Source of the DNA: Longispora fulva
GTDB lineage: Bacteria; Actinomycetota; Actinomycetes; Mycobacteriales; Micromonosporaceae
Direction: 5' to 3'
Assembly: GCF_015751905.1 (NCBI RefSeq)
Contig: NZ_JADOUF010000001.1
Location: 1,550,001 to 1,614,000 of the forward strand
DNA length: 64,000 bases
The notes under the pieces were generated by a model. The model had not been told where the DNA came from. It saw nothing but the letters and a program-made list of their open reading frames with translations, and did not search any database. Position numbers and translations under genes: made by a program. Of the stretch, positions 41,017-50,351 are shown one piece after another. Position 1 is the first letter of the stretch. The number at the start of each line of letters is the position of its first letter.

Positions 41017-42132
41017 GTGACCCACGACGCCGAGCTGTACCCGGCCGACCGGCTCGACCGGGCCCGCACGGCCGCCGTCGCCGCCGGGTACGACGCGCTG
41101 CTGATCTCGCCGGGCCCGGACCTGCGCTACCTGACCGGGTACGACGCCCAGCCCCTCGAACGCCTCACCTGCCTGGTCGTGCCGGCCGGCGGCGAGGCGT
41201 TCCTCGTCGTGCCCCAGCTGGAGCGGCCGGCCGCCGCGGCGTCGCCGGTCGGCGGGCTGGGGATCGAGATCGCCGGCTGGGCGGAGACCGACGACCCGTT
41301 CCAGCTGGTCGCGGCCCGGTTGCCGGCCGGACTGGGCCGGGTGGCCGTGGACAACCACATGTGGGCGGAGAAGGTGATGGCCTTCCGGGGCGCGCTGCCC
41401 GGGGTCGACCAGGGCCTGGCCGGCGACGTGCTCAGCGGGCTGCGGATCCGCAAGTCCGCGGCCGAGGTGGCCGCGCTGCGCCGGGCCGGGGCGGCCATCG
41501 ACCGGGTGCACTCCCGGATGGCCGACTGGCTGCGCGCCGGCCGCACCGAGCGGGAGGTGGCCCGCGACATCGCCGAGGCCATCCTCGCCGAGGGGCACGC
41601 GCGGGTGGACTTCGTGATCGTCGCGTCCGGCCCGAACGGGGCCAGCCCGCACCACGAGGTGTCCGACCGGGTGGTCGCCGACGGCGACCCGGTGGTGGTG
41701 GACATCGGCGGCACCATGCCCGACGGGTACTGCTCGGACTCCACCCGCACCTACGCCGTCGGCCGGCCGCCGGACGACTTCACCGACTACTACGACGTGC
41801 TGCTGCGTGCCCAGACCGCCCAGACCGCCGCTGTGCGGCCCGGGGTGACGGCCGAGGTGCTCGACGCGATCGGCCGGGACATCATCGACACCGCCGGCTA
41901 CGGGAAGAACTTCATCCACCGCACCGGCCACGGCATCGGCCTCCAGACGCACGAGGAGCCGTACATCGTGGCCGGCTCGACGCTGCCGCTGGAGCCGGGG
42001 ATGGCGTTCTCCGTGGAGCCCGGCATCTACCTGCCGGGCCGCCACGGGGCGCGGATCGAGGACATCGTGGTGTGCACGGAGACCGGCGGCGAACGCCTCA
42101 ACGTCACCGGGCGGGATCTGGCGCTGCTGTAG
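41017..42132 (+). CDS. M24 family Xaa-Pro aminopeptidase/dipeptidase
   Basis: A 371-residue cytoplasmic peptidase with a creatinase-like N-terminal domain (about 10-135) and pita-bread catalytic domain (about 140-365). Metal ligands are visible: Asp in VVVDIGG and CSDSTRT, His in RTGHGIGLQTHEEP, Glu in AFSVEPGIYL and RIEDIVV. It removes N-terminal residues next to proline. GTG 41017 lies 6 nt after TAGGCT, which overlaps the end of the preceding gene, so it can be read as a leaderless message as well as by read-through. Its 3' end overlaps the convergent FAD gene by 29 bp. Confidence 0.9.
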   Translation: MTHDAELYPADRLDRARTAAVAAGYDALLISPGPDLRYLTGYDAQPLERLTCLVVPAGGEAFLVVPQLERPAAAASPVGGLGIEIAGWAETDDPFQLVAARLPAGLGRVAVDNHMWAEKVMAFRGALPGVDQGLAGDVLSGLRIRKSAAEVAALRRAGAAIDRVHSRMADWLRAGRTEREVARDIAEAILAEGHARVDFVIVASGPNGASPHHEVSDRVVADGDPVVVDIGGTMPDGYCSDSTRTYAVGRPPDDFTDYYDVLLRAQTAQTAAVRPGVTAEVLDAIGRDIIDTAGYGKNFIHRTGHGIGLQTHEEPYIVAGSTLPLEPGMAFSVEPGIYLPGRHGARIEDIVVCTETGGERLNVTGRDLALL

Positions 42133-43444
42133 CCCGCCGGGCGCCGAAGAGCACCTTCCACACCATTTTCGGGGTACGCAGCGCCTCCGGCCCCTCGATC
42201 AGGTGCTGCACGGCCGTGAACGTCCGGCGCACCTCGGGATCGGTCTGCGCGGCGATCTGGATCCGCCGCGAGTACCAGTTGAGCAGTCCGATGCCCTTCG
42301 GTCGGGGCCCCTGGGTCTGCGGGTAGGCGAAGTCCCCGCCCACCGCGAACTGCCACGGGGTGGAGATCACCGCTGCGGCCCGCTGGTAGAAGGCCGTGGT
42401 CAGTTCCGCGTCCACCTCCGCGCGCCCGTCGAGGAGTTCGCCGAGCGCGACGGCCTCCAGGGTCGCGCAGGTCATGCCCTGGCCGTAGATCGGGTTGAAG
42501 CTGCAGATCGCGTCGCCGAGGGCCACGTACCCGGCGGGCACCGATGTCAGGTCCTCGAAGTGCCGGCGCCGGCTGGACGGAAACCCGTGGTAGGCGATGT
42601 CCCCGAGCGGCGCGCACCGCTCCAGCAGGCCCGCGATGTCCGGGTGCGGCAGGGACCGGATGTGCTCGTCGAACCCGGCCTCGTCCTTCGGGTACGCCCC
42701 GTGCCAGCCGCCCACGGTCACCAGCCACCGGTCGCCCTCGACGGGCAGCGCCAGGCCGACCCTGCTCTCCTCGGGCGCGGACGGCACCACGAACACGGCC
42801 TGACCGGCGGCGAGATCGCCGGGCTTGCGGGTGAAGAACCGGGTCGCGTACCCCACGCCGACCTTGACCTCGGTGACCGTCGGGGCGTCGAAGCCCAGCG
42901 CGCCGAGCCACCGGTCCGAGCGCGAGCCCCGCCCGGAGCAGTCGACGACGAGGTCCGCGCCGACGGTCTCGCCGGTGTCCAGGACGACGCCGGTGACCTT
43001 GCCGTCCGCGCCGACCAGGTCGGAGGCCGCCACCCCGTCGCGGATCTCCACAGTGGGCAGCCGTGCCACCCGGCGGCGCAGGGCCAGCTCCAGCAGCGGC
43101 CGGCTGAACGTGACGAGCCGCAGCCCGATCGGGATCCGCTCCCAGGTCGCCCCGAACCGGTGGAACGTCAGGTCCAGCCCCGGGTCGAACTCGCTGGCCC
43201 CGTCGGCGACCAGCTCGGCCATCAGGCCCGGGAACTGCTCCTCCAGGGCCTGCTGTCCGGCCACGAGGAGCACGTGCCCGTGGCCGCTCTGCGGCACCCC
43301 CTTGCGGGGCGTGGCCGTGTCCGGCAGGCCGTCGCGGTCCAGGACGAGGACCCGGGCGAACCGGGGCGCGAGGGCGCGGGCGGCGGCGAGGCCGGCGATG
43401 CCCGCGCCGATCACGACGGCTGACTGGTGCGAAGGCGTTCCCAT
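42104..43444 (-). CDS. FAD-dependent oxidoreductase (PHBH/halogenase-like fold)
   Basis: A 446-residue flavoprotein with an N-terminal VVIGAGIAGLAAARAL dinucleotide motif, RDGLPDTATPRKGVPQSGHGHVLL after it, and GYVALGDAICSFNPIYGQGMTCA (GD motif for FAD ribose). Middle blocks (DLVVDCSGRGSRSDRWL) match actinobacterial monooxygenase-like proteins often called 2-polyprenyl-6-methoxyphenol hydroxylase-like. The GHGHVL motif region and lack of WxWxIP argue against a flavin halogenase. The substrate is unknown. The start ATG 43444 abuts the downstream end of the propeller gene operon. Confidence 0.8.
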   Translation of the reverse strand: MGTPSHQSAVVIGAGIAGLAAARALAPRFARVLVLDRDGLPDTATPRKGVPQSGHGHVLLVAGQQALEEQFPGLMAELVADGASEFDPGLDLTFHRFGATWERIPIGLRLVTFSRPLLELALRRRVARLPTVEIRDGVAASDLVGADGKVTGVVLDTGETVGADLVVDCSGRGSRSDRWLGALGFDAPTVTEVKVGVGYATRFFTRKPGDLAAGQAVFVVPSAPEESRVGLALPVEGDRWLVTVGGWHGAYPKDEAGFDEHIRSLPHPDIAGLLERCAPLGDIAYHGFPSSRRRHFEDLTSVPAGYVALGDAICSFNPIYGQGMTCATLEAVALGELLDGRAEVDAELTTAFYQRAAAVISTPWQFAVGGDFAYPQTQGPRPKGIGLLNWYSRRIQIAAQTDPEVRRTFTAVQHLIEGPEALRTPKMVWKVLFGARRATAAPDPAR

Positions 43445-43453
43445 CCCTGCATG

Positions 43454-44389
43454 TTAGGCGTTTGGTCCGTTGTGCGGTGCGGGGGAGGACCCGTCGACCA
43501 GTCGGGTCGGGGCGCCGGAGCCGTCGGCGGGCACCGTCCACACCGTACCGGCGCGGCCGTAGCCCACGGTGGCGTCGTCGAACCAGACCGCCTGGTCGTC
43601 GACCTCGGCCGACTCCGCGAGGGGGTGCTCGGCCATCGTGGACAGGTCGAGGACGTACAGTCGCCAGCCGGTGCCGACCCGCTTCTTGAAGGCCAGGCGA
43701 CCGCCGTCCGGGGACAGCGACGGGCACTCGACGTTCTCCCGCACCGTCCGCGCGCTCCACTCGGCGAAGTCACCGCGCACCAGGTACGTCCTGCCCCTGC
43801 TGGCCAAGGTCGCGTAGAACGTGTTGTCGTCGGCGGCGAAGGTGACGCCCCAGACGTTGATGTCGGGCGCGTGGTAGCGCTCGCCGTCGACGTACAGCTG
43901 CAGGTTCTCGATGTTGACGACGAAGGTGCCGGTACGGGCGTCCAGGATTCCGGTGGCCGTGGAGAACGTGCCGGACGCGGCGTAGGAGTCCCCGGTGGTG
44001 AAGGTCGTCCAGGACAGGAACCGACCGGTGGGCGACACCTGGGCCCGGCTCGGGATGCCGGGCAACTGCAGCCGGCGGGTCTCCCGCAGGTGCCCGTCGA
44101 GGACGATCCCGGTGGTGGTCGGCACGGCCCCGGGGGTCGCCACCAGGCACAGTCCGGTGCCGGCCGCCGCCGAGAACCGGTCGCACGCCCGGTCGCCGGT
44201 GGTGACCTGGCCGTCGGGGCTGCGGGCCGTCACCCGCCCGTCGGGTGCCCGGAACAGCAGCGCGCGGGCGTCGAGGGTCAGCGCCGCGCCTGTGGCCGTG
44301 ACCCGGCGCGCGGAGTGCAGGGTGTACCCGACCGCGACGGCGACCAGCACCACCGCCGCGACCAGCGTGATCCACAGTCGAGCCTTCAC
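43454..44389 (-). CDS. Membrane-anchored beta-propeller (TolB/PD40-like) protein
   Basis: A 311-residue protein with one N-terminal membrane anchor (WITLVAAVVLVAVAVGYTL). The extracytoplasmic part has repeated propeller-like blades (SPTGRFLSWTTF, PSLSPDGGRLAFKKR, YVLDLSTMAEHPLAE, DDQAVWFDDATVGYG). Such proteins usually bind partners. GTG 44389 overlaps the MFS stop (GTGA) and has an excellent AAGGAGGA ribosome binding site, so it is coupled to the MFS and phosphatase genes. Confidence 0.75.
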   Translation of the reverse strand: MKARLWITLVAAVVLVAVAVGYTLHSARRVTATGAALTLDARALLFRAPDGRVTARSPDGQVTTGDRACDRFSAAAGTGLCLVATPGAVPTTTGIVLDGHLRETRRLQLPGIPSRAQVSPTGRFLSWTTFTTGDSYAASGTFSTATGILDARTGTFVVNIENLQLYVDGERYHAPDINVWGVTFAADDNTFYATLASRGRTYLVRGDFAEWSARTVRENVECPSLSPDGGRLAFKKRVGTGWRLYVLDLSTMAEHPLAESAEVDDQAVWFDDATVGYGRAGTVWTVPADGSGAPTRLVDGSSPAPHNGPNA

Positions 44390-45582
44390 GAGTCCTCCTT
44401 CGGCAACAACAACGGCGCGGCCACCAGCGCGCACGCCAGCCCGACGGCGGCCACCGCCAGGGCAGCGGTCATGCCCCACCCGGTCCACGCGGCGCCGAAC
44501 AGCACCGACGAGCCCAGCCGGGCCAGGGCCTGTGCGGTCTGCACCTTGGCGAGGGTCCCGGTCCGCCGCGCCGGGTCCGACAGCGGCCCGGCGAGGGCCA
44601 TCAGGACCCCGTCGGTCGCGGCGTAGAACACGCCGTGCAGGGCGAGGGCCGCCACGAGCAGGGTCGCCCCGGCGATGGGTGACAGCAGCAGGGCGTACAC
44701 GGCCGCCAACGCCCCGTGCCCCGCGAGGAACACGAGCCGTCGGCCGTACCGGTCGGCCAGCATCCCGGCGGGCACGGCCAGAGCCAGGTACAACCCGGCG
44801 GTGCCGAGCGGCAGCAGCGGGAAGTACCCGTCGGGCAGCGCGAGCCGGTCGCGGAGCACCAGGTAGACGAACGGGTCGGCGACCGTGACGACCCCCAGCA
44901 GCGCGGCGGTCAGGCAGATCCGCCGCACGGCGGGCCCGGCCGTGCCGCGCGCGACGACGGCGCGGGCGACCCGGGGCGCCTCGTGGACGAACAGCACCAG
45001 CAGCAGCACCCCGAACGCGCCGATCCCGCCGCTGACCACGAACACGGCGTCGTACCCGCCGGACGCGACGGCGAGGATCCCGAACGCGACCAGCGGCCCG
45101 AGGAGCGCCCCGGCCGTGTCCATGGCCCGGTGCACGCCGAACGCCTGGCCGAGAGCCCCGGCCGGCGAGCTGAGCGTGATCAGCGCGTCGCGGGGCGCGG
45201 TGCGGATGCCCTTGCCGGCCCGGTCGACGACCAGCGCGCCTACCAGCCACGGCACGGTGCCGACCAGGAAACCGAGCCGGGCGAACGCGGACAGCCCGTA
45301 GCCGAGGCCGGCGACGAGCTTGTGCCGCTGCCAGCGGTCGGCCGCGTGCCCGCCGGCGAGGCGGACCAGGGCGGTGACCCCGCCGTACAGGCCGTCGAGG
45401 AAGCCGAACTGCAGCGGACTGAGCCCGAGGCCCAGGACCAGGTACAGCGGCAGGACGGCGGTGACCATCTCGGACGACACGTCGGTGACCAGGCTGACCG
45501 TGCCGAGTACGAGCACGGTGCCGGCCACCCGTCGCCCGGACCGGGACGCGACGCGCGCGTCCCGGTCGAGGGTGACGTACAT
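44386..45582 (-). CDS. MFS transporter
   Basis: A 398-residue 12-helix major facilitator. The loop between helices 2 and 3 reads GGHAADRWQRHKLVAG, and the second half has AGMLADRYGRRLVFLAG. The N-terminal block (GTVSLVTDVSSEMVTAVLPLYLV) resembles MFS proteins near phosphate or drug-efflux types. Substrate unknown. The ATG at 45582 shares one base with the stop of the metallophosphatase gene (TGATG), so the three genes form a coupled operon. Confidence 0.85.
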   Translation of the reverse strand: MYVTLDRDARVASRSGRRVAGTVLVLGTVSLVTDVSSEMVTAVLPLYLVLGLGLSPLQFGFLDGLYGGVTALVRLAGGHAADRWQRHKLVAGLGYGLSAFARLGFLVGTVPWLVGALVVDRAGKGIRTAPRDALITLSSPAGALGQAFGVHRAMDTAGALLGPLVAFGILAVASGGYDAVFVVSGGIGAFGVLLLVLFVHEAPRVARAVVARGTAGPAVRRICLTAALLGVVTVADPFVYLVLRDRLALPDGYFPLLPLGTAGLYLALAVPAGMLADRYGRRLVFLAGHGALAAVYALLLSPIAGATLLVAALALHGVFYAATDGVLMALAGPLSDPARRTGTLAKVQTAQALARLGSSVLFGAAWTGWGMTAALAVAAVGLACALVAAPLLLPKEDS

Positions 45583-46949
45583 CAGTGGCAGGTGTACGTC
45601 GGGCTGGTGTCCAGCACGCTGTTGTCCACGCCGATCAGCTGCGAGCTGAACGCGTTGTCCGAGAACGTCAGCTTGAGCACCCCGAACTTGCCGGTGATCC
45701 GCTTGAGGCTGTTGGGCTGCACGTTCACGATCGGGTACGGGTTCGCCCCGCCCATCCCGCCGAGGATCTCCACCGGCCCCTTCGGGTCGGACTGGGCGGT
45801 GGGCGACTGCGGGCCGAACCGCTCGTAGTGGTGGTCGTGGCCGTTGAGGATCAGGTCGGTGCCGGCCGTGTACAACGTGTCCCAGACCGGCTTGCTCACC
45901 GGGTCGTTGCCGTGGTCGCCGGAGCTGAACAGTGGGTGGTGCCAGTACGCGGCCACGCAGCCCTTGGAGTTCGCGGCCAGGTCGGCCTTGAGCCAGGCGA
46001 GCTGCGCCGCGTTGTCGAACAGGTTGGAGTCCAGGGCGAGGAAGTGCCAGTTGCCCTCGTCGTAGCTGTAGTAGCTCTTGCCCTGCGGGAACGCGATCGC
46101 GCCGAAGTAGCCCTTGTAGCCGACTTCGAACCCGGCCGGGTCGTAGGTCTCGTGGTTGCCCGGGGCCGGCTTCGTCTTCGCCTTGAACGCGCCCCAGGTG
46201 GTGTCGTAGTAGGCGCGGAAGTCCGACAGGCGCGCGTCGTCGTACTGGTTGTCACCCATCGTGATGACGAACTTCGGGTTCATCCCGGCCACGACCTGGG
46301 CCGTCTTCGGGTGCTGACAGCTCGAGGTCGACGCCGTGCACTGCTCGGCGATGTCCCCGGCCGCCGCGACGACGAAGGAGCCGCCCGGGCTCGCGGTGGG
46401 GCTGGGGCTGGGACTCGAGCTCGGGCTCGCCGAAGGGCTCACCGACGGGCTCGGCGACGGGCCGGGGCCGCCGGGGGTGCCGTACACCTCGACCTCGTGC
46501 AGGGAGTAGCCGTAGGAGGTGCCGCGCTGGGTGCCGGTGACCCGGACGTACCGGCCGGCCCCGGTCAGGCCGGTCAGGTCGTCGGTGCCACCGTTGCCGG
46601 CGGTCGTGGTGTAGATCCGGGTCCAGTTCGTGCCGTCGTTGGAGACGTCGAACTGGTACTTCTTCGCGTAGGCGGCCTCCCAGACCAGCTTGATCCTGGA
46701 CACGGCGGACACCGCGCCCAGGTCCACCTGGATCCACTCGGGATCGTGGCCCTCGCGGGAGGCCCAGCGGGTGCTGGTGCTCCCGTCGAAGGCCTTGTCG
46801 GCCGAGTAGGACGAGGTCTCCACGGAGGAGGCCGTGGCCGGCTTGTTCCTCGACAGCAGCGGATCGGCCGCCTGGGCGGCGGTGACCCCGACGCCGAGCA
46901 GGGCCGCGACGAGGGCGATCGGGATGACGGTATGGCGTAAACGGAACAC
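45582..46949 (-). CDS. Secreted metallophosphoesterase with N-terminal F5/8C (CBM32) module
   Basis: A 455-residue secreted protein: signal peptide (about 1-27), discoidin/CBM32 module (about 30-160: KPATASSVETSSYSADKAFDGSTSTRWASRE), a Pro-Ser-Ala linker (about 163-190) and a calcineurin-like phosphatase (about 195-455: AAGDIAEQ, MGDNQYDDAR, PGNHETYD, YWHHPLFSSG, LNGHDHHYERF). The module should hold the enzyme on cell-surface or polymeric carbohydrate. GTG 46949 follows AGGAGG. Codon 4 is TTA (46940-46938), rare in such DNA and a possible bldA-dependent switch for the three-gene operon it heads. Confidence 0.88.
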   Translation of the reverse strand: MFRLRHTVIPIALVAALLGVGVTAAQAADPLLSRNKPATASSVETSSYSADKAFDGSTSTRWASREGHDPEWIQVDLGAVSAVSRIKLVWEAAYAKKYQFDVSNDGTNWTRIYTTTAGNGGTDDLTGLTGAGRYVRVTGTQRGTSYGYSLHEVEVYGTPGGPGPSPSPSVSPSASPSSSPSPSPTASPGGSFVVAAAGDIAEQCTASTSSCQHPKTAQVVAGMNPKFVITMGDNQYDDARLSDFRAYYDTTWGAFKAKTKPAPGNHETYDPAGFEVGYKGYFGAIAFPQGKSYYSYDEGNWHFLALDSNLFDNAAQLAWLKADLAANSKGCVAAYWHHPLFSSGDHGNDPVSKPVWDTLYTAGTDLILNGHDHHYERFGPQSPTAQSDPKGPVEILGGMGGANPYPIVNVQPNSLKRITGKFGVLKLTFSDNAFSSQLIGVDNSVLDTSPTYTCH

Positions 46950-47138
46950 GTCTGCCTCCTGGGCAGGGAAACACGGGCGGGCGTCCCCACCGTCCTCAGG
47001 GGGAGGGCGGTGGCTCGGCGGGCGCGCGTGCGCCAGCCGACGGCCGGGTCAGTGCTTCTTACTGAGCGCGTCACCTCGCAGTGGGGAGGCCGCGCCGAGC
47101 CGCTGGATCGATCACAGCGGATCATGCGGGTGTTTGTC

Positions 47139-47157
47139 AAGCAACCTAACTATCTAT
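47139..47157 (+). promoter_or_regulatory. Weaker copy of the chitosan-regulon box
   Basis: AAGCA-ACC-TAACT-ATCTAT, identical in 15 of 19 positions to the box before GH75. The left half of the palindrome is poor. TTGTCA (47134-47139) overlaps its left edge. It is 88 bp before the amidase start and about 190 bp before the divergent phosphatase start. Confidence 0.45.
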
Positions 47158-47245
47158 TGGCACCCTTGAGGTCATTCAAGATCGCTGATACAAAGGGAGC
47201 GCTGCGCGGGACGGCCATCCGTCCCTACTCCTCCGTGGAGGAAAC

Positions 47246-48349
47246 ATGTCCGACCCCTCGACGCCGCGCCGTGCCCTGACCGGATCCGCCCTGTCCCGCC
47301 GGACCGTGTTCCGGGGCGCCGTCGCCCTCGGTGCCGGCGCGGCGCTCGGTGGCCTGGAGCTCTCCGGGGCCGCGTCGGCCGCCGTCACCGTGCCCACCAT
47401 CGCCAGCTGCGCCTCCTGGGGCGCCCGCCCGCCGGCCGACCCGCTGACCGAGATCACCACGGACCCCAACAAGATCCTGATCCACCACACCGCCACCCCG
47501 AACGTCACCGACTACTCCCAGGCGCACGCCTACGCCCTGGCCCGCTCCATCCAGAACTTCCACATGGACGACAACCACTGGTCCGACACCGGCCAGCACT
47601 TCACGGTCAGCCGCGGCGGGTACGCGACCGAGGGCCGCCACTTCAGCCTCGCCCACCTGACCAGCGGCGCCGGCATGGTCGTCGGCGCGCACTGCACGGG
47701 GCAGAACAACCAGGCGATCGGGATCGAGAACGAGGGCACCTACACCTCGACCACCCCCACCACGGCTCAGTGGGCCAAGCTCGTGGACCTGTGCGCGTAC
47801 ATCTGCGAGCGGTACGACCTCGCGCCGACGAAGATCTACGGACACCGCGACTACCTGAACACCAGCTGCCCGGGCGACGCCTTCTACGCCCAGCTGCCCC
47901 AGCTGCGCCTGGACGTCGCGGCGAAGCTCAACGGCACGCCGCCGTTCTCCGTGGTCGTCGACAACTCCGCCGCCGGGTTCCGGGCGTCGGCGGCGTGGGA
48001 CACCTCCAGCTTCTCCGCCCAGCGCTACGGCGCCGACTACCGGTTCGCCACCCCGGTCGGATCCAGCGACGCCGCCTACTACGCGGCGACGCTGCCCGCC
48101 GCGGCGAACTACAAGGTGGAGACCTGGTACCCGGCCGACGCCGGCTACAACGCCGCCACGCCGTTCGTGGTGTTCGCCTCCGGCGGCAACCGGACGGTCA
48201 ACGTCAACCAGCAGGCCAACGGGGGAGGGTGGCGCGACCTGGGCACCTACCCGTTCGGAGCGGGCGCCCGCGACGTCGTGGCCGTGAGCCGTTGGACGTC
48301 GGGGACCCAGTACGTGATCGCCGACGCGGTCCGGATCACCCGGGTCTGA
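47246..48349 (+). CDS. Tat-exported N-acetylmuramoyl-L-alanine amidase with golvesin-like C-terminal domain
   Basis: A 367-residue exported protein. A Tat signal is at the N-terminus (SRRTVFRGAVALGAGAALGG). An amidase_2/PGRP domain spans about 50-225, with zinc ligands expected at the HHTATP histidines, the GHRDY histidine and the SCPG cysteine. A C-terminal beta-rich domain (about 232-367: VVVDNSAAGFRASAAWD ... YRFATPVG ... VETWYPADAGYNAATPFVV) resembles golvesin or xanthan-lyase binding modules. It would cut the amide bond between MurNAc and L-Ala. The ATG follows TGGAGGAA. The chitosan-type box upstream suggests it may share control with the hydrolases. Confidence 0.9.
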   Translation: MSDPSTPRRALTGSALSRRTVFRGAVALGAGAALGGLELSGAASAAVTVPTIASCASWGARPPADPLTEITTDPNKILIHHTATPNVTDYSQAHAYALARSIQNFHMDDNHWSDTGQHFTVSRGGYATEGRHFSLAHLTSGAGMVVGAHCTGQNNQAIGIENEGTYTSTTPTTAQWAKLVDLCAYICERYDLAPTKIYGHRDYLNTSCPGDAFYAQLPQLRLDVAAKLNGTPPFSVVVDNSAAGFRASAAWDTSSFSAQRYGADYRFATPVGSSDAAYYAATLPAAANYKVETWYPADAGYNAATPFVVFASGGNRTVNVNQQANGGGWRDLGTYPFGAGARDVVAVSRWTSGTQYVIADAVRITRV

Positions 48350-48360
48350 CACCCGCCGCC

Positions 48361-48384
48361 GGACCCGGGACACCTCCCGGGTCC
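48361..48384. terminator. Bidirectional hairpin between amidase and SARP genes
   Basis: Perfect 10-bp stem GGACCCGGGA-CACC-TCCCGGGTCC that fills the gap between the two stop codons. Confidence 0.75.
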
Positions 48385-48386
48385 GG

Positions 48387-50351
48387 CTAGGAGTCCACCG
48401 TCGACTGCAACCGCAGAGCTTCCGACGTGTACGCCGCCGCCAACGCGTTCGTGTGCAGCTCGCCCAGCCGGCGCGCCGTGCGGGCCTGTGCCCGCCGGTC
48501 CCCGATCCGCTCGAAGATCTCCCAGGCCCGGGTCAGCCGCGCCACCGCCCCCACCGTCCGGTCGAATCCGGCGAGGTCGGTCAGGCAGTACGCCTCGCCG
48601 TGCGCGTCCCCGAGCGCCGCGAACCCCTCCAACGCCGCCCCCATCGCCGCCAGCGCCCCGGCCCGGTCCCCGGACCGCAGCCGGACGACGCCGAGCTGGT
48701 GGGTCAGGTGCGCGGTGCGGTGCGCGTCGTCGACCTCCCCGGCCAGCCGCAGGCCGGTGAGCAGCGCGTCGGCCGCCGCGCGCAGGTCGCCGCCGGCCAG
48801 CGCGACCGCGCCGAGTGCCCCGTGCACGTACGCCTGGCCGTGCCGGTCGCCGTCGGCGGAGTAGAACGCCAGGGACCGCCCGAGGCAGTCGCGGGCCTCG
48901 TCGAGTTCGCCCCGGATCCGGTGCACGGCGCCCAGCCCCGCGCACGCGCCGGCCTCGCCGCGCGGGTTGCCGAGCCGCGCGTACAGCAGCCGGGACCGGC
49001 CGAACGCCTCCGTCGCCGCCCCGTACCGGTCCCGGTACAGGTGCACCTGCCCCAGGTCGCGCAGCGTGACCGCCTCGCCGAGCAGGTCACCGGCCCGCCG
49101 GCACGCCGCGTGCGCGGCCCGGGTCGTGCGCTCCCAGTCCGTGGTCCGCCCCACCAGGTCGCACCACGGCACGAGGGCGTGCGCGAGCTCCCACGCCAGA
49201 TCCGGGTACCCGGCGCGCGCGGCCAGCCCGACGGCCGCGACCAGCGAGTCCCGCTCGGCCGTGAACCAGGCCACCGGGTCGGCCGTGAGCACGTCGCCCC
49301 CGGGCACCGGCCAGCGCTGCGCGACCAGCGCCCCCGGACCGAACACCCGCACCGGCAGCGTGCGGGCCGCCCGGTCGGCGAGGGCCAGGTAGCCGCCGAG
49401 GACCCGGCGGACGGCCGCGTCGTCGGGGACCCCCGGCAGGTCCGGGGCGAGCAGTCCGACGAGGACGGGCAGGGCGAGCCGGGGCTGGCCGAGGGCGTCG
49501 ACGCCGTGGTCGCGTACCAGTCGACGGGTGTGCAGGGTTTCCAGCACCGACCGCCAGGAGGTGCGGTCGGCCAGCGCCCCGACCACCCAGCCGGGCACCG
49601 GCCCGAGCCCGAGCCGGGCCAGGCCGCGCAGCACCCCGGCCGCCTCGCCGTCCAGCCGCGCCGCCCCGGCGAGCCCCGGCACCTCGTCGCGGAGCAACAG
49701 CGACCGGTGCAGGGCCCGCAGCGCCTCGCCCGGCTCGACGCCCAGCTCCTCGGCCAGGGCGCGCCGGGCCCGGACGTAGGCGGCCAGGGCCTCGGCGCGC
49801 CGCCCGGTGGCCTCCAACGCCGTCATCAACAGCAGCCACGAGTCCTCGCGCAGCGGATCCTCGGCGACCAGGGCCCGCAGATCCTCCAGCCGGCCCGCCG
49901 GGTCGGCGGCGGCCCCGGCCTGCCGCACGGACCGCCACCGCTCCACCAGCCGGTCCACCTCTGCGGCCCACAGCGGGGACTGCGGCAGGTTCTCCACCGG
50001 GAATCCGCGCCACAGCCGCAGCGATCCGGGGTCGTCCGCGTCGAACCGGGCAGCGTCCAGCTCGCCGTCGCCCAGTTGGAGCCGGTACCCCGGTGGCCGC
50101 CGGTGCAGCCGGTCGTCGCCGAGCAGGCCGCGCAGGTAGCTGACATAGGTGTGCACATTGGCCACGGCGGAACGCGGCGGCCCGTCCGGCCAGAGCACCT
50201 CGACCGCGTGGTCCACGGACACGGTCCGGCCGTGGTGCAGGGCGAGGGTGGCCAGCAGCTGCCGGGGCTTGCGGCCCTCGACGGTAACCGTAACCCCGTC
50301 GCGGACCAGTTCCAAAGGGCCGAGGATCCGCAGTTCGAAGCCGTCCGACAT
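48387..50351 (-). CDS. SARP/BTAD-type regulator with TPR region
   Basis: A 654-residue regulator. An OmpR-like winged helix is at about 5-95 (FELRILGPLELVRDGVTVTVEGRKPRQLLATLALH), a bacterial transcription-activation domain at about 100-225 (WAAEVDRLVERWRSV ... YVRARRALAEELGVEPGEALRALH), and C-terminal TPR-like repeats at about 380-650. The NB-ARC ATPase usual in large SARPs is missing: the 250-380 part has no P-loop. SARPs activate secondary-metabolite and morphology genes. ATG 50351 is preferred; GTG 50366 is an alternative. Divergent to nothing close, it ends at the amidase terminator. Confidence 0.82.
   Translation of the reverse strand: MSDGFELRILGPLELVRDGVTVTVEGRKPRQLLATLALHHGRTVSVDHAVEVLWPDGPPRSAVANVHTYVSYLRGLLGDDRLHRRPPGYRLQLGDGELDAARFDADDPGSLRLWRGFPVENLPQSPLWAAEVDRLVERWRSVRQAGAAADPAGRLEDLRALVAEDPLREDSWLLLMTALEATGRRAEALAAYVRARRALAEELGVEPGEALRALHRSLLLRDEVPGLAGAARLDGEAAGVLRGLARLGLGPVPGWVVGALADRTSWRSVLETLHTRRLVRDHGVDALGQPRLALPVLVGLLAPDLPGVPDDAAVRRVLGGYLALADRAARTLPVRVFGPGALVAQRWPVPGGDVLTADPVAWFTAERDSLVAAVGLAARAGYPDLAWELAHALVPWCDLVGRTTDWERTTRAAHAACRRAGDLLGEAVTLRDLGQVHLYRDRYGAATEAFGRSRLLYARLGNPRGEAGACAGLGAVHRIRGELDEARDCLGRSLAFYSADGDRHGQAYVHGALGAVALAGGDLRAAADALLTGLRLAGEVDDAHRTAHLTHQLGVVRLRSGDRAGALAAMGAALEGFAALGDAHGEAYCLTDLAGFDRTVGAVARLTRAWEIFERIGDRRAQARTARRLGELHTNALAAAYTSEALRLQSTVDS

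Noticed and set aside
42825-43457. Plus-strand gene opposite the FAD oxidoreductase
   Set aside because: Ser/Arg/Pro-rich translation without ribosome binding site or domain; shadow of the minus-strand gene.
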